A stretch of DNA of 64,000 nucleotides from positions 153,795,442 to 153,859,441 of the forward strand of contig NC_073693.1 in the NCBI RefSeq assembly GCF_029784155.1, given 5' to 3'. Origin of the DNA: Uranotaenia lowii. Lineage: Eukaryota > Arthropoda > Insecta > Diptera > Culicidae. Below, in pieces: positions 46,191 through 59,400 of the stretch (position 1 is its first letter; every line of letters begins with the position of its first letter). The position numbers and the translations under genes were made by a program. The notes below the pieces were generated by a model. That model was not told the DNA's origin and made no database searches. It saw only the letters and a program-made list of their open reading frames with translations.

Positions 46191-47365
46191 ATCTCCGCCT
46201 TCCCAGTTAAGTTATGTGTTTGTTTGAATTTCAAAAAGCTCACCGAATTTCTTTTCCATAGAGTTACGATGCCTCCTAAACTCAGACAACTCTGAGACAT
46301 CCCATGTGGATAGCACTTTCACCTGGATTGAGGTAATCTGTTTTGTTTCGGTGGTGGTCAGTCGTATGTTTGCATGCATGAGTAAAGCCTGAATACTCGT
46401 CGCCTTTCGGCCTGTTTTTAAACAGTCCCACGTCGTAACAGTCTGTTGCGAAGTGTATCGCAGTGTCAATCTGCGGAAGTCCCGTTCATCTCTAATTGAG
46501 ATCCCCGTTTTGATATTTTGAGGAAAAGTGGTGCCAATGAAGAGGGAGAAGACTAGTATTCGCCCCCTGAACGCCTGCGCAGTGGTCATGGACAGGTTTG
46601 GCCAACCCCGACGTGCTCACCCAGCGTAGAAGTTCGCCAGCAGCATCACCAACCAGAGATCATCAACTCGAAGTCCAGCGCGTAACAGATGGAGGTCATC
46701 ACACGCCATAGGGCGTCCGCGGAGGCCCGGAGGCCTCCGCTCCAGGGAAGTCGTTTTGTGAAACATAAATTCAATTTAATTAGCACCCTCTCATCTGATT
46801 ACATAGATTTGTCGTCGCCCACCGAAGCCAATCATCCGTTTCAACGTCATCGTATGAGTACGGTGACCCCAAAGTTCAGCAAGATTCGTCCGCAGTCGTA
46901 ACCACGTTGTAGTCCAGGAAGCAAGAGTTCGAGCAGAAATTCCACCAACACATTCGTCATCACTATCAGTCCGTCATCCGTAGATCACCGAAGAGGTTGC
47001 GCAGCATCATTTTTTCGAAGGTAAATGCACTTTAGTATGTGTTCGTCGAAGCACATTGCAGTACTACACACCTTAAGAGAATTTTTATCCTCTTCTAGGT
47101 GATCAGCAGCAGCAGTCATCAATCATCTGGCTTGGTTCGATCCATCGTACAGTCCGACCTACCCGAGAACCCCGAAGTACACCGCAGTGAAGGTTAACAG
47201 TTCCGTCTGATTATGGTTCAGACCCACTCCGATACGAGTTGCTACTCGTCACCAGCTCGTGTATACACAACATCAATAATTTTAAGACTAGATTGTAATT
47301 TCTTAAACATTAGGAAACGAAGAAATTTTAGTTATAATTGAAATGATATTTCAAGACGGCCGGCA
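46191..47365. other. 3' region of second Bel/Pao element
   Basis: 1.2 kb between pol and the 3' LTR with no env-like ORF on the sense strand. A 125-codon ORF runs antisense (46212-46589) and starts with a hydrophobic stretch (ILVFSLFIGTTF). Its composition is not low-complexity, but I do not recognise it. Immediately before the LTR I see no long pure purine run. Confidence 0.5.
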
Positions 47366-47658
47366 TGAACGCGCACTTCTAATTTGCACGCGCATGCGCG
47401 CTTCTAATTTGTAGTGAAATGCGCAATAACGTTCATAAGGAACAGTTGAAATGGAACAGTGCGAATGTCATCTAATTATGTTTTGTTTACGTTTTACATA
47501 GCTCAGTAGCATTCGAGCTAGAATAAAAGTTACCGCCGCGAAATATAGACCGTTTTTTGCTCCCGAAATAAAAGTTGTTTTTCGCCAAGTAGTGATTTTT
47601 TTGTAACCCGCGAGTTTCTTGATTGGATCCGAAAAGTTCTTCCGGGAGTGCATAAACA
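47366..47658 (+). repeat. 3' LTR of second Bel/Pao element
   Basis: 293 bp, identical by eye to the left LTR, followed by the target duplication ATGAT. Confidence 0.92.
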
Positions 47659-47663
47659 ATGAT

Positions 47664-48880
47664 CATTGTATCAAAAAACAGTAACAAATTGAACTAGATT
47701 GAACTGCTGTAGCGATTTGCTTTGAGTCTGAAGTGCAGATAGAATTTTGAGACAATTAAATCAGGAGAAGTATAAAAACTAATTTTTCTTTAAAAATTGT
47801 TTTAAACGGATCGTTTACTTTTGAATATTGATTTTCTTAATTTATAAAAGCTTCGGTTAAGACAAACGTTTCTACTCTAGATCGCATCACGATAAGTGTT
47901 TTCACAAAAAAAAGTTATAGCGCTTCCTAGTGTTAACTGATTTTCCTCAACATTCAGTATTTTTTAAATAAAATTCCCTCCAGTGTTGCCACAATCAGGA
48001 AATCTAATGACAGCAATGGATTCAGATGGATTCATATAAGGATTTAAATTATTCTAGATAGTTCTAATAATTTCAGATAATTTGACTCTCTCAGACTGCT
48101 GACAGGATTTGCCAGCCAATATTGAATTTTAAGGATTAGAATATACTTTTTTGGCATATTTTTACGTTTAAACAGCTCTGTTACTAATTAAAATAAAAAA
48201 GAAAAAAAAAGGGTTTCAAAGTTTCTGATGACATTGTTGAGTTATTTGTTTAATTTAAAAGTAGTGAAAGTCAAAATTAAGATAATAAGCATCTGTGAAA
48301 TTATAAAATACTAAAAATATATTTATTTTTTAAAAAATTCAAATAGAAAATTTTCAAAAAAATGTTTTGTATGGGGAGTCACCGACAGAATATTTTAATT
48401 TTTGGTGAAAATGAACCGGAAAAAGCTCTAATTTCAGCCCATGCAAAAATTAGCGTTACTGTATTTTTTTTCTTTAAGTCCTTCTACGAAACACACCGTG
48501 TATAATATATAAACATATCGGTTTCCACCTTTTCTTGTGCGCTTACTCGCAATTAATTATTGAAACAAGTTCCACTGCACTTGGATTTCTTCTTTCTGCT
48601 TCGCGAAATTAGGTTCTGATTTCTAGATCCGAATCAGCCAGATTCTGGGCTGCCATTCCTGTTTTACTGTTGAATTTTTGGGATATGTTGGTTTAATCCA
48701 TTTTGGCGCCACATTGCAGCAGACATTGAGTGCTTTGCATTACGAAGGTCACTGCTCTGGCAGGTTAAACACTTCCAGTTCGATTCCGCGCTGGTATTTG
48801 ACCCAGAAACAGCTATCCTCTTTTACTCGTGCAGATTGAGGGTGGTGCAAGGATACTGTGACTCGTTACAGAATTGTTCT
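47664..48880. other. AT-rich spacer with dispersed repeat
   Basis: No gene. About 48365-48505 is an inverted copy of the repeat at 28945-29085. Confidence 0.5.
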
Positions 48881-48883
48881 TGG

Positions 48884-49128
48884 TCGGATGCTGCGACTGA
48901 GTATCGAAATCTTGGTGGTGAATCTTTTTCCGCCGTTTATGCCTTCACCTGAAGCGTTGGATTCTTCAATTCCTGGAAAATAAAATTTATTTTTATTATA
49001 ATTTTTAGTCAAAGAGTATTAAAAATAAACTTACCATCGAAACGACACCATCGCGTATCGATCCTCTTGTAGTGATTCCTTGACCTGCAGAGGGGCTTGG
49101 GCACATGTTCGACGGCTTCGATGACAAA
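48884..49128 (-). CDS. Possible small spliced gene, unknown (partial)
   Basis: Minus strand, two exon-like pieces with good splice sites and matching phase: 49035-49128 (after TTTTCCAG, ending G|GTAAGT; FVIEAVEHVPKPLCRSRNHY...) and from 48972 down to a TAA near 48884 (GIEESNASGEGINGG...). An upstream donor near 49190 could add an exon overlapping the 119-codon frame at 49220-49579, and a further start-like ATGGCG lies near 49980. I do not recognise the product. Similar exon-intron-exon pieces occur in repeats elsewhere in the window, so this may be repeat-borne. Confidence 0.25.
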
Positions 49129-50002
49129 CTGGAAAACTATAGATAACAAAAACATAATTTTAATTTTATTGATTATGCTTATAGCAATAGTAAACTTACT
49201 GCTTAAACAAAGTACATGACTAGTGGAAGCCTTTTGTGCTAGCCTGTCTCAGGGGACCGTTAAAGAGAGTCGCGTGGTCGGCCTGCCTTCTTCCATCTGA
49301 TCTGCCGCGGGCCTCGTCGTGTTGCCGAATTTTCTCTTGGCTTGGGACTTGTATTGTGGTGACGACTATCAGGAGTTGCGTCCCAGTGCCCCGCTTGTTT
49401 CTCGGTGACGGGCTTTGTGAACGCTTTGTTTTTTTTTCAATTGAAAATTGATTTTGAGCAGACCACCGGCGGCCGCAGTTGTCAAATTTTTTCTTAGGAG
49501 CTCCGGCGCTGTTCGTAAACAAAAAAATGAATGGGTTAAGGAAATGGAAACAAACACGGGATATTTGCAACCGGGGCACCGAGCATCGGTGTTTTATATA
49601 CAGGTTCTCGGGTGCTGTTTGTTGGATGGATTTCAGACATGGGCAGTCTCAGCGCTGTTGAGACTACGATCAGAGAAATGTTGACTGCATCTACCTACAT
49701 CTAGTGACCACTAGAAAGCCCTGTAGCTTCCAATGGATCTTGGGGAATCTTTTCCGGAGCCATCTCATGGGGGAAGGGAATAAGTGCCAGCTGCTGCGAT
49801 TCCATTCCGGCACCGTTCTTTCAGTTAGCGGTATGCCTGGTAGTGGTTAGCGCTAGAAAATATATGTAACACTATTTAAAAACATTTCAAGCATGATCAA
49901 ATATTTAAAAACTTACTGCGTTTCGTAGAAAACAAAAAGTTTCTGCTCACTTTAACAAGATCAAAACACGCACGCCATTTTGTTTACTATATGTCTGTTC
50001 AA

Positions 50003-51960
50003 TCAACTCTAGTCGAAACGGGTCGAAACAAGTAGAAATGGATTGACAGTTGATCACCTGTCTCTTTCCAATTGACTTCGACCGATTTCTACCAAGTCGA
50101 AGCTAATCTTGCTGCCGAGCTGGATTGGTTTCGACTAGTTTCAACTTGCTCCATTGAACAACGACCTGACTAGTTTCGACCAAAACATTGGCTCGTTGAA
50201 CATCTATCAGTTAACAGAAACCAGTTCTTCTTCTTCTTCTTCTTCTTCGTTTTAATGTTTTGGCCAGAGAACGTTACTCTATAACACCACTAACTTGACT
50301 ATGACTATTTTTTCGTGTTACAGAAACCAGTTGAAACCGATTTTTACTAACGATTGAACGAAGCTTATGCTTTAGGCCCGTTCAACAGCCAATTGAAATT
50401 GGTTTCAATCGATTTCGATTGGTAAATTGTTGTTCACTCAGCCAATGTTTTGGTCGGAACTAATCCAATTGACGTTCAATGAAGCCAATCGGAATCGATC
50501 GAAACCAATCGAAATCGATCAAGCCCAAGAGCAGGATTCATTTCTATCGGTTTCTATCGCACTAACACAAATGCAGTTGTTTACTGTCAAAAAACAGCTG
50601 ATTCGGTTTGGTTTTTAATTTTCAAAATTGAAACTGATGTCATTCGTTAGTTAGTGTGATTCGTACAAATGAAACTGGAGTCAATCGGTGCAGCGTCGGT
50701 GTTGCTGTGCCAGTGATGTTGTGTAAGAGGTGCTGTGCTGGTGGTGCAGGTGGTGTGGTGTCATTTGATTCGGTGTTCTCTGTCGGGTGCTGAGTCGGTG
50801 ATGCTGTGCCACTCGTGCTATGTCGGTGGTGCTGTGCCACTCGTGCTAAGTTGGTGGTGCTGTGCCACTCGTGCTAAGTCGGTGGTGCTGCCAGTCGTGC
50901 TGTGTCGGTGGTGCTAGTGTTGGAATGGTGTCTAGCAATTGCTAGAGACAAAAACAGCTGTTTCGTTTCTGTGGACCGTGCAGGTGCTAGTGAAAGTGGT
51001 GTCGGTCTATGTCTCGTCGGCAGTTATGTGTCAGAGGTGCTGTGTCAGTGATGTAGTTTTAGTAGCATTATTCAATGCAGTTGCTGCACCGAAGCAAAAG
51101 TGAAATTTAATACAATAAGGTTAAAATAATTAAATACATATTTTGAACAACAGAAGAAATTTATTTTTAATTACAATATTTCCATATTCCTAAAGTCATA
51201 ATACAATATTAATTATGGAGGTGCACATTTTTGAAAAATATCCGGTGAACCGGTAAAAATGACATATTTCGTTAACTTAAATATTTGAAAAAAAGCTGCA
51301 AATTATGTTTTCCTATTTCTGAGATTATTTGGCCCTTCTGTAGCCTAGAATGGCTCCACCACTCCTCAACCGGAACCAAGCCTGGATGGTAGACATCTTT
51401 TAATTATCGAGGTGATTGGGGACCTAAACAAAAACAATAATTACTTTTTCTCATAACCTACTAAAATAAAAAAATAAAATACAAACCTTTTTCTGTTTTA
51501 AAATTCTTGTGCCTCTGATAAACTTCCATCAGTGGCTTTCGGATTTGTTTTTATCTGCCTACCGACTTGTTTTGGCAGCAGTCATCCATCTCTAAGGAAT
51601 ATCATGCCCAGAACCGTTTTTGTACTGGAAAACGAAAACCACGTCAGTTAAATAACGATGACAAACGAAGTTATCGGAGAAAATAATCTGTCTGAAATTC
51701 TTGAAATATGGCGAACACAATGGGTATGTTTGATTTGAGTTTATTTGCCTAAAACTTTTTGCATTATGCTTAAAGAATCTCGAAACCTCAAAAAGCACAG
51801 CTGAATAAGAAAATGACAACAAACATAGCGTGTTAGTATTAGTGAATGGCTGTTCAATCAACAGCCTAATAGAAATCGATCGAAGTCAATTGAAAAAACA
51901 GCTGATCAACTGTCAATCCATTTCAATTGATTTCGATTGGGTTTCGTTGAACACACCCTT
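50003..51960. repeat. Region bounded by inverted repeats, with microsatellites
   Basis: A stretch of about 100 bp at 50003-50110 (GAAATGGATTGACAGTTGAT) recurs inverted at about 51850-51955. A related block built on AATCGATTTCGATTGG lies at 50370-50540. Inside are a TTC microsatellite near 50224-50250 and a minisatellite at about 50735-50930 with units of about 30 bp (GTGCCACTCGTGCTAAGT). It is probably one or more decayed inverted-repeat elements. No gene is supported, though exon-like pieces occur near 51340-51600. Confidence 0.45.
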
Positions 51961-52172
51961 TGTTGAGTCTGTTGAGTGAAGACACACGACACACTCAGAT
52001 TCATCCCGCGTTTTGTTTTAAGGATTATTACACGTATCTTTCACAAATATTTTTATATCATTTTAAGCGAAGACACATGAAAAATAGAAAAGTTAGTTAT
52101 AAATGAGAAGATTTGCGAACGATTAATCGAATCGTCACTATTCATGTAATCAGAACAGAATAATATTAATGA

Positions 52173-52500
52173 TTACGTGTATGATATTTGATTATGCGGG
52201 TAGCCGGTGCCGTTGTTGATCATCACATCAGGTCGACGAGGCAGCTCGTTGAGAGTCTTGACGCTGATACCAGGTATGTGTTGCTGGTTCAGCTCCCAAT
52301 AATCTGCATAGGGACAATTAGATTCCGGCATCCTGTTAGGAAGAAAGAAATTTAAAATTAATTTTTGTTTTCTTGTTCCGATTTGGAATAAGAACTTACC
52401 TTCGGAGATATCTGGACCAGCAGATGTCTGTTCCACAGCTGCTCCAGTTGTTGAACATGGCCGCGACCCGACTTCGCAGGAAGAGGTATCGATAATCGTC
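52173..52500 (-). CDS. Possible small spliced gene, unknown
   Basis: Minus strand. Exon from about 52500 to 52400 (KKKLASPQNKDDYRYLFLRS...), donor AAG|GTAAGT; a 67-bp intron; acceptor TTCCTAACAG; last exon 52173-52332 (MPESNCPYADYWELN...NQISYT) ending in TAA. Splice sites are near consensus and phase agrees. The 5' end is not resolved: a stop lies upstream in this frame, and a Kozak-like ATGGCGCC near 52585 is in another frame. I do not recognise the product; it may be a host gene end or repeat-borne. Confidence 0.35.
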
Positions 52501-52599
52501 CTTGTTCTGTGGCGATGCCAATTTTTTCTTTCCGACTCTATTCCAGGCGGCTGCTCGAAATTAACTCAATTGGCGCCATTTTGAAAATTTTGAAATCAT

Positions 52600-53448
52600 C
52601 GACAGACAAATTCGATGATTTTTTGGCGGTTTTACACGCTTAATTTTAAAAAGTCACACTGTATATTTTTAACACATTAAAATTATGTGTAAAATAGATA
52701 AATATTATCCGACTCAAATGAAATCTATATGTAGAACAATTTCTGAAGCGTATGTGTGGAAAAACATACGATTTAAGTGTCAATTTTTTGTAGTGTAGAA
52801 GTTACCTTTTTGGCTTTCACGAGCGTTCAACTTTGCTAACTCGGTAAATTTTACCTTTTCATTATTTTCCGTGTACTTATATAAGCCCTGCACAAAACTT
52901 TTCCGTGTATGGCGAAGGTTCGTTTCATTCTGCTGCTCAACTCCAATGAGGTACACTTTCACTCTTTCCACCACATTGGCTCAACTCTACACTGTTACTC
53001 GGTTGCATTTTTTGTTCTCCTAAATCTCTCCACAGTTGCGCCATTGGGTTCTGCCATTGCTGCTAGTTTTTTTAAAAGGTGTAAAATGATTTAACTTAAT
53101 CAATTTACCATCGAGCGTTAGCTTTTTTTATATCTACCTGGTTGTTTTTTTTTCCATAGATTTCTTTTGACATGAAAAACGATTCATAATAAAAATAATT
53201 ATTATTATTATTTAGGCGCTTTGGTTCATCCAGTTCATCAAATTAGTCAAATTAAAAAAAATCGTGTAGAATATCGGCAACACTGTTACACTACGAAGAA
53301 GGGGCGAAATTTCGCTCCGCTTTGACAAATAAAAAAAGAGCTGCAGCAAAAAAACTGTGAAAAGCAATATGTCAATAAGGAGAATTTTCGTAAACAATCG
53401 AACTAAAATCGAATGAAATTCTGAATTTCAAAGTGCTTTCCGGCCTAG
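52600..53448. other. Spacer upstream of the zinc-finger gene
   Basis: 52600-52873 is a reverse-orientation relative of the repeat at 12784-14110 (CACGGAAAATAAT, GGTAAAATTTACC). A TATATAAG near 52878 is followed by an ATG at 52909 and an exon-like MAKVRFILLLNSNE with a GT donor, but no continuation is evident. The rest up to 53448 probably contains the promoter and 5' UTR of the zinc-finger gene. Confidence 0.4.
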
Positions 53449-56400
53449 ATGGAGGTGAAAATGCAGTACAACTCCCAGGTGCACTTGTTCCAAATACAGG
53501 TAAGCGTGGGGCGACTCTGTAAATTCGAGTTCAGGAATTTCGCTCTTACCGTCAATGATACTCCTCCGAATGGGGCTGCTGATTTTTTTTTTCTTTTCTT
53601 TTCCCTGTTCTTATTTTCATGGCTTTGGTTACGCTTGGAACTTGGCCACTGGAATTGGTTTCCGTTGCCACAAATGATGTCGCCTGCAGGTCAAAACCCT
53701 GATCAAAACGTTAAAATGTCTGCACTCGGACGATAAATACCAAGCGCTACTGTTTCTCATTTCGGCCATTAAGTTGTACGTCAAGCTCTTGTACAACGAT
53801 AGCCAAGAAAGAATTTATAAGCCATCAATACTCAAAGAGTTGAACAATATCCAAAATGTGATTATCGCACACCTACTAAAATCCCGAAATGCGATTACCA
53901 GTTATTCGTCCCGATCTGGAACCTACGAATTGAGAACTAGCATCAGAAACAATGCCCCAGACAGAACCAGCAGTGATGGAATGTCGCTACTAAACCATCC
54001 ATCAAGATCTTCGTCCATCCGAACGTTGGTTCCTCTAGCGCCTTTTGATATCAAAGGAAAACTATCACGCGGAGGTCTTTTCGACGGTCTTCCACCGACC
54101 GGAGGGTTCCGCTTCCGGATTCGTAGCCATATTGGTACCATCAGTGACTTTGGCAGCATACGATTGAATCGTGACCTCGTTCGGTTGATAGCGTCCCGCA
54201 ACTTCAAGCTCTTTTTCAACATGTTTGAGCAAAGCATTTTCCCGACGTGGCGTATTCTCAAACAGGAGCGATCATCCGTTGGCAGATCACGGGTAAGGCC
54301 TTCGATGCCGGCTATCTGCTACAGCGGGGGGTCCTCTCATTCTCCACCTGCCGCCTACATCAAGAAGGAAGACTTCGACTTTGATCCGCCTTACTCGCTC
54401 GGGGACGACCATCCATGCTTCGAGGAGCTCAAAGACGAAGATGATGATCATCACCTAATGATGCTCAAAGACGAAGAGGATGACGATGACGACTCCATCT
54501 CGAACGAGTTGTATTCGGAGGAATCATCAACCAACAACACCTCGCTGATGCTGTCCTCCGATACCAACACGCTGGACACTAATGATTCAAATATGCTGTC
54601 CGGAGAGCTTGGGAAAGAACAGATTTACCAGTGTTTGCTGTGTGATAAAAGGTACAAATGGGGCGCATTTTTCTAACCGAAATGGGTAAAGCTGATTATG
54701 TTTATCTTTTGTTTTTAAGCTATCGAAAAAGGAAATCGCTGGTCATTCACTTTAGTCACCACCCCGGGTTTTGTCCAGATTGCGGAAAACAACGAGGCGT
54801 CACGTCTGATGTAAGTGGTTTATTTTAGATTGAGTTGTTGCCATTTCTTTACAAAAAGTAAATCACGGAATTACAAAACATGGTAATGTTAGTAGCAAAA
54901 TAAATGAATTTTGGTTTCGAGATACGAACATTTAATTTGTCTGATATGCTACATGAACAAGCTAGCATAGCTATACTGGAATGTTTTTTTCCATCAAAGT
55001 AGAGTCTTTTGTCGTTGAACGAATATTAAAATCAAACAACCAGACTTGCCTTTAATTAATCCCCAAAATGGTAATTTTAGATTTTATAATAAATCGAATT
55101 TCTGTAGTTTAAGCATTTCATACTTTCAAAAGCGAATAGGATCTTCTAAGCATTTCAAGTGATAATCTCTTTTTTTTTCGCAGGAAATCATTGAACATAA
55201 TCGAGTGTTCCACAAGAACCGGCCGCATATATGCGAACACTGCGGTGAAACATTTACCCGAAACCAGCAGTATCAAGTCCACATGCAGGGTCACTTCATC
55301 AGCAAGGCACGCATGCAGGAGCAAAACTGTAAAAGTAAGTAAAGTCTTCGGTCATTATTTAAATAAATGTGATTCTAACGGCATTTCGTTTTTTTTCTCC
55401 CAGAAACATACAAATATAGTTGCAACTCTTGTGGTATCGTGTTCAACAACCATAAGTATTTGGAAAAACATGTAGAAAAAACGGGTCACCAAGCAGAGAG
55501 TGTGGCCTGCGAAACCTGCGGTGCAATATTTTCGTCAAACATTCGACTGCAGCAACACATCGCCAGAACTCACAAAAACGGTTTGTCGCAATATCAGAGC
55601 ACGTTTCAACTAAATATTTCAATACTACTCATTATATTCCAGATAAACGCTTTACTTGTGAGATATGCGCAAAAGTATTTAACCAAAAAGCGAATTTAGA
55701 TCGTCACATGCTTCTGCATACGAATATCGTGGAGAAGCATTATCCATGCGAGCAGTGTAACGCATCCTTCCTTTCTATGACAACACTAAGAGAGCATATT
55801 AAAATTGCTCACACAGGAGTAAGTTTGATATAACAGTCGGTTGTTGGCGTTGAGTAACTTTTTTTCTTCTATTCAATAAATAGGATGATAAATTTGAATG
55901 CAACATCTGCAACAAGTTGTTTGCTGCTAAAAGGTCACTCAAACGCCATAAGCTTTGCCACTCGGAAGAACGACCATTCCCATGCACGTTGGAGAACTGT
56001 AAAGAGGCTTATAAAAACCAATCTCACCTAGCACGCCACATGAAAACTGCCCATCAGATCGATCCACCCTCGAAGCGAGCTCCAAAAGTTCCAAAAACAG
56101 CAGAACCAGAATTTATACCGCTTGATCCCATTGGTACTGGTGATTCCACAACAAGTAAAAACATTTCATTGAAAAAGCCTACGATTGGTGGTAGTGATAA
56201 ATCCATTGGCGATAGCAGCACAAATTTCAGTGATAATTTGTCTACTTTCAACTATGAATACGTCGAGGCAGTTCCCCCGGGAGCCGTATCCATTGATCCC
56301 AATCATCAGCGATTACAAATGATTGGCCCTGGTGGAGGACCCAGAATGGGAGTTCCTCCAGCAGTCAATTTCAATGATCCCAACAACATCGGATACGGGA

Positions 56401-59400
56401 CTATCAATACAGGTAACGAACAGTTTGAATGGCAGAATCTCGAGTTTGGTAACGCTGTAGGAGGCAACGGACCCGGTCCATCTCAACAAACAATGGTCAT
56501 CAATCAGCTCAACCAAGGTTACATGGAGAATCCCCATGCCGGCGGAAATTTTATGCCTGGACAGCTCCCAGCTATGCGCAGCTACCAGGTAGAATATAAA
56601 TTCATTTTATTGAAAGCTCTTAAATAATAATTTAAATCTATTTTAGCACGAAGATCCGAATCTCATCTGCGAGCATTGTGACGAAAATAATTTCATGAAC
56701 GCCCAGCAGCTACAAGCTCACATACAAGACCACTTTTCAACAAAAGAAGCAAAGGATCCTCCAGGAAAAAGTATGTATTTTGTAACATAGAATATAAGGT
56801 TGATCGATGTGACTATTATCTGAATGAATAATAATGAATATTTTTATTTCAGAAATGACCCGATTATATTGTAAAACATGTAATCTGGTGTTTTCTACTG
56901 GAGTTCAACTGGATCGACACATCCAGAAAACGAACCACCACACCGATAGTATCGCGTGTGATATCTGTAGTGCAATATTCAACTCTAATCTCAAAGTTTA
57001 TCAACACATGCTGAAATGTCACAAGAATGGTACGTTGCAAATACATATGTTTAATTTATAGAATCTATGTATAATCTCTTTTTTTTTGCCAGAAACGTGG
57101 TTTGCATGTGAGCAGTGCTCGAAAGTTTTCATATTGAAACAAGACTACGACAAGCATCAACTGGTACACCAAACTGTTACGGATAAATCGGTGATTTGTG
57201 AGCACTGTGCGTCGTCCTTCTTTTCGCAAGAAGCCCTCAAGGAACATATCAAAATTTCTCACACAGTGGTAAGCATTTAAAGCTGTCATATTGCTCTTTG
57301 ACTTGCCTTTAGAACGTACTTTCTACCTTGCAGGAAAAGAAATATGAGTGTAACATTTGCAACAAGCTCTTTGCTGCTAAGCGCTCTTTAAAACGCCATA
57401 AACTATGCCATGACGAGGAAGGTGCATTCCCGTGCCCAGTCGAGGATTGTAAGGAATCGTTCAAAACTCCCGCCAGCTTGACCAAACATAAAAAGAATGT
57501 TCACAGCATTGGTCCCGATCCAAGTGAAAAAGGCGCAAAGGGAAAGGCTGCTGCAGCGGCCAAAGCAGCCAGTGAAAAATTACTAGCGGAACAATCCACA
57601 GTGGTGCCGGTGCCTTCAGCCTCTACTCCTGGTCTTGGTATTCCTGGACCATCGGTTGGCGTCATTAAGCATGAACCGCGAACGCCTACTGGAATGCTAG
57701 TTCCACCTTCTAGAACTAGTAGTACTAGTAGTGCAGGTGCTGCAAGCACTCCAACTGCTGTTTCATATGATCCGTACGGATCTGGGATGCATTACAACAA
57801 CGTAATCGGTCAAAATCAACAACAATTTACAGTTCAATCTCCAGGCGGAGTAATGCATTATGCAACGGGACCTAATAGAGATCCCACAATGGCATATCGG
57901 ATGGATCCATCGACAGGAAACACTGCTAGTGCCGCTCAATATGGGCATACTGCCGGGGGCTATGGTCAGATGAACAGTGCGTTTGAATGGCGAAGTATGG
58001 AAATCCAAAACAGTATTGATCCTAACCTAGGGTCAACTGCTGCTGCAGGTCAAACCGTTCAATCCGTAGCTGCAACGATGAAAGCGAACAAATACTATCC
58101 AGTGATGGATCCCAGTGGCACTGCAGGCGGTGGCTTCATTCAAAATCAAGCAACACAACAACATCCATCACCCCATCATTCGCATCAACATCAGCGTCAT
58201 CAGCAGCCTGGACAGCAGCATGACTCTCAACAGCAACAGCAGCAGCAACAACAACAACAACAACAGCCGCATCAACATCACCAACAACAAATGGTGAACA
58301 TCAATAACCACGAGTTCATGGGCTATCAGGTAAGAAAATAAATTCATAGATCTACTATTTTCCTAAATTGTCAAGTATACTTTCGCTAACAAACTTAACA
58401 GACTTTTACGTATAATAAATACCAACTTGATTGGTTCGTTGTAATTCAGAAACACAGCTACCAGTTCAGATTTTTATGTTATATGTCCTATTTTAAACTT
58501 GATCATCTTTTATTTTCTTTCAACTTTCTCATAATTTCTTATTTATTGCCTTCTATTCTTCCACTACTTGAATGTATGAACAGGACTTCTTCTTTCAATC
58601 TCTTACGAGTTTTTTTCTTTCTATGTTTTCTTCCAGCGATCACAAAGTCATCTGATGACATTATTTATGCTGCAAGCTCAATAGAATCTCACCATCTCTC
58701 AGCGTAAATATGTTTCTCATTGAAAAAAAAAAAGAAAACAAGAGAAAAGCACCTCATCATCTAACACGTACCAGTGCCTTGGAAATAGATCGGATATTAT
58801 ATGCAGCTACGCTTCGAAGCAAATTTGCCTTTATCTTTATCTTTATTGGGAAGAAAAAGCCAATATGAAATAGATTGGATCCGTCTCATATGCGCGTAAA
58901 AACCCTCATCATTTGCATGAGCAGATTACACCTGCAATCCTAAAAACACAATGAGTACTTAAATTTATCGCACAATTCAATTCACACTATTTTCTCTTAA
59001 ATCCAAAATTATAAATGTGAACTGCAGAATTTACATTCTAGTGTGTTTCGGGAGCTTCAAATTGTGAAGAAACGCGGTTGAACATTCGAATTGTTCTTAT
59101 GAGAGTTGCATTTTGACCATAATTAGTAGAAGCATACGGAACAACCAGGAAAGATTGATAGCAAAGGTTTCTGGGCCTAATGTTGAAATTTATAAGTTCT
59201 CAAATTTGGGGGTCGATATGAGTGAAAAAATTAAAAAATCTAAGTTAAGTGAATGGAACGAATCCTTAAGCACCAAATATCATTGTCAGATGTAAAAGAT
59301 GCACAGCTCGACGGGAAGACAGATCATCTAGCTCAAGCGGATTGCATCTGTTTTCGTATGCAGGAAGAATGACAGGATCGTTCCATGGTATGTTGCGGAG

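Larger units (their letters stand above)
30529..47658 (+). mobile_element. Second Bel/Pao element, split by a gypsy insert
   Basis: Flanked by the 5-bp duplication ATGAT (30524-30528 and 47659-47663), with two 293-bp LTRs (TGAACGCGC...CATAAACA) that read identical. It spans 17.1 kb, of which 9.2 kb is a Ty3/gypsy element at 35299-44518; without that it is 7.9 kb. It belongs to a different Bel lineage from the one at 14.4 kb, judging by LTR and protein sequence. Confidence 0.92.

Noticed and set aside
46212..46589. An env gene of the second Bel/Pao element
   Set aside because: The ORF is antisense, short, and lacks a visible C-terminal membrane anchor or cleavage site; kept only as an observation.
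52909..53094. Start of an adaptin-small-chain-like gene (MAKVRFILLLNSNE)
   Set aside because: The first residues are suggestive, but the expected continuation is absent downstream and the match is too short.
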